Program-made: the position numbers and the translations under genes | In this document: positions 59,405 through 64,000 of the stretch, piece by piece | Position numbering within the stretch: the stretch's first letter is position 1 | How the letters are laid out: the number at the start of each line of letters is the position of its first letter | Assembly: GCF_000949475.1 (NCBI RefSeq) | Contig: NZ_JRHC01000007.1 | Span: forward strand, 124,001 to 188,000 | Length of the DNA stretch: 64,000 nt | Direction: 5' to 3' | Source: Draconibacterium sediminis | GTDB taxonomy: Bacteria; Bacteroidota; Bacteroidia; Bacteroidales; Prolixibacteraceae | Notes under the pieces: generated by a model | What the model saw: the letters and a program-made list of their open reading frames with translations, nothing else | Told to the model about the DNA's origin: nothing | Databases searched by the model: none

Positions 59405-60382
59405 ATGAGTAAATTATTAACAGTTTCACCATCACCGCACGTTCATTCGAGCGAATCAACCCAGAAGATTATGCTTCGGGTGGTATATGCGATGATTCCG
59501 GCCATGATCTGGGGTATTTATATGTTTGGCCTCGATGCCGTTCGGGTTGGATTAATTTCAGTCCTGTCCTGTCTGGCTATCGAATTCCTCATTCAAAAAT
59601 ATGTAATGAAGGTAAAACCTAGTCTTACCGACGGTTCAGCCTTAATCACAGGTGTACTTTTAGCATTTAATGTGCCGGTAAGTCTGCCATGGTGGATCAT
59701 TATAATTGGTGCTATTGCTGCCATGGGAGTTGGCAAACTGTCGTTTGGCGGTTTAGGATCAAACGTGTTTAACCCGGCTTTGGTAGGCAGGGTATTCCTG
59801 TTGATCTCGTTCCCGGTGCAAATGACATCGTGGCCCGTAACCCGAATGATGGACGTTGATGCTGTTTCGGCAGCCACACCACTTGCCATTATTAAAGAAG
59901 GTATTAAAAACGGTATTCCGGTTTCACAACTTCAGGGACTGCCCAACTTATCCGACATGGCCATTGGTTTCAACCACGGTTCAATGGGCGAAATATCAGC
60001 GCTGTTGCTGGTTCTTGGAGGCCTTTACATGCTTTGGAAAAAAGTGATAACCTGGCAAACGCCGGTATCGATTCTACTTACTGTTTTGGTGGTTTCGGGT
60101 ATTTTCTGGATGATAAATCCTGAAATGTATGTAAACCCGGTTTACCACATATTTACCGGAGGTTTAATGTTGGGAGCCATATTTATGGCCACCGATATGG
60201 TAACTTCTCCAATGACCGGAAAAGGACAACTGATCTACGGTTTTGGAATTGGTTTGATCACCATCTCCATTCGTATGTTTGGCGCTTACCCCGAAGGTAT
60301 TTCGTTCGCAATTCTGATTATGAATGCGTTTGTGCCACTAATTAACATGTATGTTAAACCTAAACGTTTTGGAGGACAGTAA
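59405..60382 (+). CDS. rnfD: Rnf electron transport complex subunit D
   Basis: A 325-residue integral protein with about nine helices. The Thr in AVSAATPLAI is the expected site of covalent FMN attachment; PSLTDGSALITGVLLAFNVP and GGLGSNVFNPALVGRVFLL are family signatures. Together with RnfG it forms the flavin path through the membrane. Its stop codon is 1 nt before the rnfG ATG. Confidence 0.93.
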   Translation: MSKLLTVSPSPHVHSSESTQKIMLRVVYAMIPAMIWGIYMFGLDAVRVGLISVLSCLAIEFLIQKYVMKVKPSLTDGSALITGVLLAFNVPVSLPWWIIIIGAIAAMGVGKLSFGGLGSNVFNPALVGRVFLLISFPVQMTSWPVTRMMDVDAVSAATPLAIIKEGIKNGIPVSQLQGLPNLSDMAIGFNHGSMGEISALLLVLGGLYMLWKKVITWQTPVSILLTVLVVSGIFWMINPEMYVNPVYHIFTGGLMLGAIFMATDMVTSPMTGKGQLIYGFGIGLITISIRMFGAYPEGISFAILIMNAFVPLINMYVKPKRFGGQ

Positions 60383-60383
60383 A

Positions 60384-60986
60384 ATGGCAAAACGAGAATC
60401 GAGTTTTACAAATATGGTGGTAACACTGGTTTTAGTAACCGGTATTGCTGCAGCTGCCCTGGGGTTTGTGTACGATTTCACAAAAGGACCTATCGAAGTG
60501 GCAAAGTTAAAAGCACAAACCGAGGCAATTAAAACTGTATTGCCCGAGTTTGACGAGTTGGGAGAAAGTATGGTGCTCAGCCCCGGAGAAGGACAAGACT
60601 CACTGGAATTTTTCCCTGCCTATAAAAATGGCGAACTGGTTGGAACAGCCATAAAAACCTATACAAAAAGTGGTTTCAGCGGATTTATTTCCATAATGGC
60701 CGGTATTGATAAAGACGGCAATTTTTCGGGTTACTCCGTGTTGGAACATGCCGAAACACCCGGTTTGGGTTCAAAAATGGATGTTTGGTTTAGCAACCCG
60801 GAAAAACCAAATCAGTATGTGATTGGTAAAAACCCGGAGACAACCAAATTTTCAGTTTCGAAAGATGGAGGAGACATTGACGCAATTACTGCCTCTACCA
60901 TTAGCTCTCGCGCATTTCTTGATGCATTGAACAGAGCATACAGTACTTATAAAGACAATAAAACCACCGGAGATTCCGGACAATAA
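60384..60986 (+). CDS. rnfG: Rnf electron transport complex subunit G
   Basis: A 200-residue protein (ATG 60384, preceded by GGAGG at 60371-60375; the frame is open further upstream inside rnfD). One membrane helix (about 9-31), then an extracytoplasmic FMN-binding domain; the Thr in ITASTISSRAF is the probable covalent FMN site. GLGSKMDVWF and KDGGDIDAITAS are typical. It accepts electrons from RnfB/RnfD. Confidence 0.92.
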   Translation: MAKRESSFTNMVVTLVLVTGIAAAALGFVYDFTKGPIEVAKLKAQTEAIKTVLPEFDELGESMVLSPGEGQDSLEFFPAYKNGELVGTAIKTYTKSGFSGFISIMAGIDKDGNFSGYSVLEHAETPGLGSKMDVWFSNPEKPNQYVIGKNPETTKFSVSKDGGDIDAITASTISSRAFLDALNRAYSTYKDNKTTGDSGQ

Positions 60987-60995
60987 TTTCGTGTT

Positions 60996-61580
60996 ATGAA
61001 TCAGTGGAAAAACTTTTCAAAAGGCTTCTTAAAAGAAAATCCGGTATTTGTATTGTTGCTGGGAATGTGCCCTACCCTGGGTGTTACCTCGTCGGCAATT
61101 AACGGTCTGGGCATGGGTCTGGCCACTACTTTTGTATTGCTGATGTCGAACATTGTGGTATCGCTGGTAAAAAGCGCCATTCCTGAAAAAGTGCGTATTC
61201 CGGCATTTATCGTAATTATAGCCACGTTTGTAACCATTGTGCAACTTACTATGCAGGCCTTTGTTCCTGCGTTGTACAAAAGCCTCGGTTTGTTTATTCC
61301 CTTAATCGTGGTAAACTGTATCGTACTGGGTCGTGCCGAAGCTTTTGCCTCGAAAAACAATGTTGGTTCTTCAGCCATTGACGGACTTGGCATTGGACTC
61401 GGGTTTACATTCGCACTGGTTTTACTGGGAGGTATCAGAGAAATTCTGGGAAGCGGTAAAATCTTTAATATTACCATTTACCCCGAGAACTACGTAACCC
61501 TTGTATTTGTGCTGGCACCCGGAGCATTTATTGTTCTTGGTTACCTGATTGCATTAATCAACCGAATGAAAAAGAATTAG
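60996..61580 (+). CDS. rnfE: Rnf electron transport complex subunit E
   Basis: A 194-residue membrane protein of six helices. [35 protein letters not shown] and [34 protein letters not shown], given in outline, are those of RnfE/NqrD. The CP-x-L motif and the later NC pair hold the cysteines thought to bind a cluster jointly with RnfA. It starts 9 bp after rnfG. Confidence 0.94.
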   Translation: MNQWKNFSKGFLKENPVFVLLLGMCPTLGVTSSAINGLGMGLATTFVLLMSNIVVSLVKSAIPEKVRIPAFIVIIATFVTIVQLTMQAFVPALYKSLGLFIPLIVVNCIVLGRAEAFASKNNVGSSAIDGLGIGLGFTFALVLLGGIREILGSGKIFNITIYPENYVTLVFVLAPGAFIVLGYLIALINRMKKN

Positions 61581-61591
61581 GAGGATAAAAG

Positions 61592-62164
61592 ATGAACTAT
61601 TTAGTAATTGTAATAGGCGCCATACTTGTAAACAACATTGTTCTAATGCAGTTTTTGGGAATTTGCCCGTTTTTGGGTGTTTCCAAAAAAGTGTCGACCG
61701 GTATTGGTATGACCGGCGCCGTTGCCTTTGTAATGATTCTGGCAACCATTGTAACTTACCTGATACAAAACTATGTGCTTGAAAAATTCGGATTAGGATT
61801 TTTGCAAACCATAGCCTTTATTTTGGTAATCGCTTCGTTGGTGCAAATGGTGGAAATTATTCTAAAAAAAGTAAGTCCTCCACTCTACCAGGCGTTGGGA
61901 ATTTTCCTGCCGCTTATTACAACCAACTGTGCTATTTTAGGTGTGGCAATTCTTACTGTGCAAAACGAATTTAACCTTTTGGAAGGCGTTATTTTTTCAA
62001 CGTCGCATGCCATCGGTTTTGGACTGGCACTGATCATCTTTGCCGGTATTCGCGAGCACCTCGATCTGCAAGATGTACCAAAAGGATTAAAAGGTACTCC
62101 AATTGCATTAATAACTGCAGGTATTCTTGCAATGGCTTTTATGGGATTCTCTGGCTTAGTGTAA
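61592..62164 (+). CDS. rnfA: Rnf electron transport complex subunit A
   Basis: A 190-residue membrane protein, six helices, with NNIVLMQFLGICPFLGVSKK and LPLITTNCAILGVAIL, the RnfA/NqrE counterparts of the RnfE cysteine motifs. A good ribosome site (AGGAGG) precedes the ATG. It is the last gene of the order rseC-B-C-D-G-E-A typical of Bacteroidota; no hairpin terminator is evident after it. Confidence 0.94.
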   Translation: MNYLVIVIGAILVNNIVLMQFLGICPFLGVSKKVSTGIGMTGAVAFVMILATIVTYLIQNYVLEKFGLGFLQTIAFILVIASLVQMVEIILKKVSPPLYQALGIFLPLITTNCAILGVAILTVQNEFNLLEGVIFSTSHAIGFGLALIIFAGIREHLDLQDVPKGLKGTPIALITAGILAMAFMGFSGLV

Positions 62165-62310
62165 GTTAGTTTTAGATTAACCCAATATTAACCATTTATG
62201 ATTTTTGTCATAGAGACAAAATAAACATGCACGCCTTACACAAATTTATTAAATTTGCTATGTAGAGATTACAAAATCTACAAACTCAATTTAATCTAAA
62301 ATCGTAAACA

Positions 62311-63492
62311 TTGGAATTTTTTCAACAAGTACATAAGTCATTACTTCAGGGTTCAAAAGATACCATCCAGAGAGAGCTGATGAACAATATCGATTGGAAC
62401 GAAAGGCTTATCTGTATCAAAGGATTCAGGAGTGTTGGAAAAACAACATTTTTGCTCGACTATATAAAAGCGCATCACCCCGACAGCAACGATGTACTTT
62501 ATCTTAACCTGAATAATTTTTATTTCACAAAACGCAAAATCAGTTCATTTGCCGACGAATTTGCAAAACGCGGAGGGAAATTACTTCTGCTCGATCAGAT
62601 ACAAAAGTACCCCGACTGGTCGGCCGATTTGCGTAAATGTCTGGATGAAATTCCTGACCTGAAAATTATTTTCACATCGTCGCCGGTACTGCGTATTACC
62701 GAGGATAACCCTGATTTGGAGGGAATGGCTACCATTTACCACCTCGAAGGTTTATCGTTCCGCGAGTACCTGAATCACGAAACAGGAAGCAATTTTACAA
62801 CATACACCCTTGAGGAGATACTGAAAAACCACATTGAAATTGCACAAAAAGTGGTCGATCAGGTAAGACCTCTGGCGTATTTCGACGATTATTTACGTCA
62901 TGGTTATTTCCCCTACTACATTCACGATCCGAATTTTTATATCGACAAGTTGTTAAAGAATATCAACCTGGCATTGGAGATTGATGTACCATACATCAAC
63001 CAGATTGAATTTAAATACCTTCCAAAACTCAGAAAGCTGCTGCACATCATTGCTTCAGAAGCGCCTTTTACTCCGAATGTTAGTAAATTAGCAAGTTCAG
63101 TTGAGACGTCGCGTGCAACCATTATGAATTACCTGAAATATTTGAAGCACGCCCGACTGATTAACCTGCTTTATGAAAACGGCGGAAGTGATGATGACCA
63201 GATGAAGAAGCCGGACAAAGTGTACATGCACAATACCAACCTGCTAAACGCTATTGCTCCGAATAATTACGATAAAGCCACGGTAAGACAAACGTTCTTT
63301 TACAACCAGGTTGGCTATGTATGCCAGTTGGCGAAATCGCCGGCTGCCGATTTTTGCGTCAACGGAAAATACAAATTCAATGTTGGCGGACGAAAACTAA
63401 AACCTGAAAAAGGAATTTATGCTGCCTCTGATGTAATCGAGGTTGGCCAGGGAAATAAAATTCCATTATGGCTCTTTGGATTCCTGTACTAG
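62311..63492 (+). CDS. AAA-type ATPase (AAA_14/DUF4143-like) with altered Walker B
   Basis: A 393-residue protein starting at TTG 62311, the only start that fits. Walker A is GFRSVGKTTFLLDY (38-51). The Walker B region reads LLLLDQIQKYPDW, with Gln96 where relatives have the catalytic Glu (DE). A winged-helix/DUF4143-like C-terminal half follows (SVETSRATIMNYLKYLKHARLINLLYE). Family members are common in Bacteroidota and archaea and their role is unknown. If the Gln is real, ATP may be bound without efficient hydrolysis. The stop codon abuts a heptad repeat array. Confidence 0.75.
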   Translation: MEFFQQVHKSLLQGSKDTIQRELMNNIDWNERLICIKGFRSVGKTTFLLDYIKAHHPDSNDVLYLNLNNFYFTKRKISSFADEFAKRGGKLLLLDQIQKYPDWSADLRKCLDEIPDLKIIFTSSPVLRITEDNPDLEGMATIYHLEGLSFREYLNHETGSNFTTYTLEEILKNHIEIAQKVVDQVRPLAYFDDYLRHGYFPYYIHDPNFYIDKLLKNINLALEIDVPYINQIEFKYLPKLRKLLHIIASEAPFTPNVSKLASSVETSRATIMNYLKYLKHARLINLLYENGGSDDDQMKKPDKVYMHNTNLLNAIAPNNYDKATVRQTFFYNQVGYVCQLAKSPAADFCVNGKYKFNVGGRKLKPEKGIYAASDVIEVGQGNKIPLWLFGFLY

Positions 63493-63525
63493 ATACTGGA
63501 TTTTGGATACTGGATACTGGATATC
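63493..63525. repeat. Heptanucleotide array, left of the four-helix-bundle gene
   Basis: ATACTGG, ATTTTGG, ATACTGG, ATACTGG, then partial ATATC: nearly five units of 7 nt, starting at the stop codon of the ATPase gene. Confidence 0.75.
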
Positions 63526-63555
63526 GATAAAATAGATTATAACTGAATAAAATAA

Positions 63556-64000
63556 ATGTCTTATAAGAAACTTGAAATATGGCAATTGGCAAATGAACTG
63601 GTAATTAAGGTTCATAAAATGACCATGGAAGAACTGCCGGGTTTCGAGTTATACGAAGAAGGCAGTCAGATAAGACGTTCATCGAAATCTTCTAAATCGC
63701 AAATTGTTGAGGGTTATGGAAGAAGAAGATATAAAATGGATTTTTTACGATTTCTAACGTATTCAATTGCATCGAATGATGAAACAATCGACCACCTGGA
63801 GAACCTTTTTAATACAGGATCTCTGAAAAACGAAAAATTATATAGCGAATTAAAAAACTTAGCAAACTTATTGGGCAGAAAGCTAAACAACTTTATTAGT
63901 TCAGTGGACAAACACCACAACACATTAGCAGAACCAATTGAAGATTATTATACAAATTTTGAAAATCAAACATCAAGTATCCCGGATCAAGAATCCAGCA
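63556..64000 (+). CDS. Four-helix-bundle protein (23S rRNA intervening-sequence type), 3' truncated
   Basis: An ATG at 63556 opens a frame that runs to the window edge (148 codons, no stop). The start [21 protein letters not shown], the [18 protein letters not shown] segment and [23 protein letters not shown] mark the four-helix-bundle family first known from intervening sequences in 23S rRNA genes and related to Avd. About residues 1-118 cover the bundle. The remaining visible residues are a low-complexity tail partly encoded by a heptad repeat array in inverted orientation to the one upstream. No rRNA gene is adjacent. Confidence 0.8.
   Translation, partial: MSYKKLEIWQLANELVIKVHKMTMEELPGFELYEEGSQIRRSSKSSKSQIVEGYGRRRYKMDFLRFLTYSIASNDETIDHLENLFNTGSLKNEKLYSELKNLANLLGRKLNNFISSVDKHHNTLAEPIEDYYTNFENQTSSIPDQESS
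63972..64000. repeat. Heptanucleotide array, right of the four-helix-bundle gene (cut by the window edge)
   Basis: TCAAGTA, TCCCGGA, TCAAGAA, TCCAGCA: four 7-nt units. Their complement (TGCTGGA, TTCTTGA, TCCGGGA, TACTTGA) resembles the left array (TACTGGA phase), so the two arrays form an imperfect inverted repeat around the gene. Confidence 0.6.

Noticed and set aside
1-64000. CRISPR arrays, tRNA or rRNA genes, prophage or integrative elements
   Set aside because: No regularly spaced identical repeats, cloverleaf-like GTTCGAATC-type arms or phage/integrase genes were seen by eye; a tRNA scan would be the decisive check.

Overview
The window looks like an ordinary chromosomal segment of a free-living Bacteroidota, most likely the Marinilabiliales/Prolixibacteraceae group (genus-level placement is inference). 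Supporting signs are several upstream regions with the Bacteroidota -7 box TAnnTTTG, lineage-typical families (NigD-like lipoprotein, DUF3822, DUF6787, long NusB, acyloxyacyl hydrolase, degenerate-Nudix regulator) and an rseC-rnfBCDGEA operon. No rRNA, tRNA, CRISPR array, prophage or secretion island was seen.

Layout. 1-3.3 kb: end of an unknown gene, NigD-like lipoprotein, lipid-anchored thioredoxin, hutH. 3.5-7.1 kb: hisS, a REP-associated tyrosine transposase (RAYT) bracketed by two copies of a 33-nt palindrome, a DUF4870 protein, free-Met-sulfoxide reductase and a YdcZ-type transporter. 7.2-13.4 kb: rluF, a membrane metallophosphoesterase, a VTT-like membrane protein, DUF6787-msrA, a YciI-like protein, an OhrR/MarR regulator with its nitroreductase and a Tat-type exported nitroreductase. 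13.5-16.9 kb: two secreted DUF1080/LamG-like proteins and a membrane-spanning regulator with a lectin-like outer domain. 17-21 kb: phospho-sugar mutase plus rfbD, rfbC and rfbA (no rfbB). 21.3-28.1 kb: rpsA, a STAS protein, rnz, a RecD-like helicase, and a hypothetical-DUF3822-rsmD cluster. 28-35 kb: redoxin, pdxH, dnaX read through a frameshift, glutathione peroxidase, a GPP34 protein, threonine aldolase, rhomboid. 35-42.4 kb: PagL-like hydrolase, nusB-DUF1573-yajC, ychF, a pseudo-Nudix regulator and an ECF sigma operon. 42.5-53.7 kb: DUF4870 protein, sulfatase, ribBA, pbpC with its alpha-2-macroglobulin partner. 53.9-62.2 kb: kefF-kefC antiporter and rseC-rnfBCDGEA. 62.3-64 kb: an ATPase with an altered Walker B motif and a four-helix-bundle gene cut by the window edge.

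How the genes work together. Thiol and methionine repair recurs (thioredoxin, MsrA, fRMsr, OhrR, Gpx, redoxin, KefF/KefC), which fits an organism meeting oxygen; Rnf couples ferredoxin and NAD(H) to an ion gradient; the mutase and Rfb enzymes make most of dTDP-rhamnose; PbpC and alpha-2-macroglobulin are a periplasmic wall-repair and protease-trap pair; sigma, anti-sigma and a Spy-like protein form an envelope-stress unit.

The most unusual items are non-coding or recoding: (1) dnaX appears to need a -1 frameshift at A10 followed by a hairpin; (2) the RAYT gene lies between two copies of its putative REP palindrome, with a third copy 31 kb away; (3) degenerate 7-8-nt tandem repeat arrays occur at six places, two of them in inverted orientation around the four-helix-bundle gene and one encoding a signal peptide; (4) the conserved N-terminus of RseC lies upstream of any canonical start codon.
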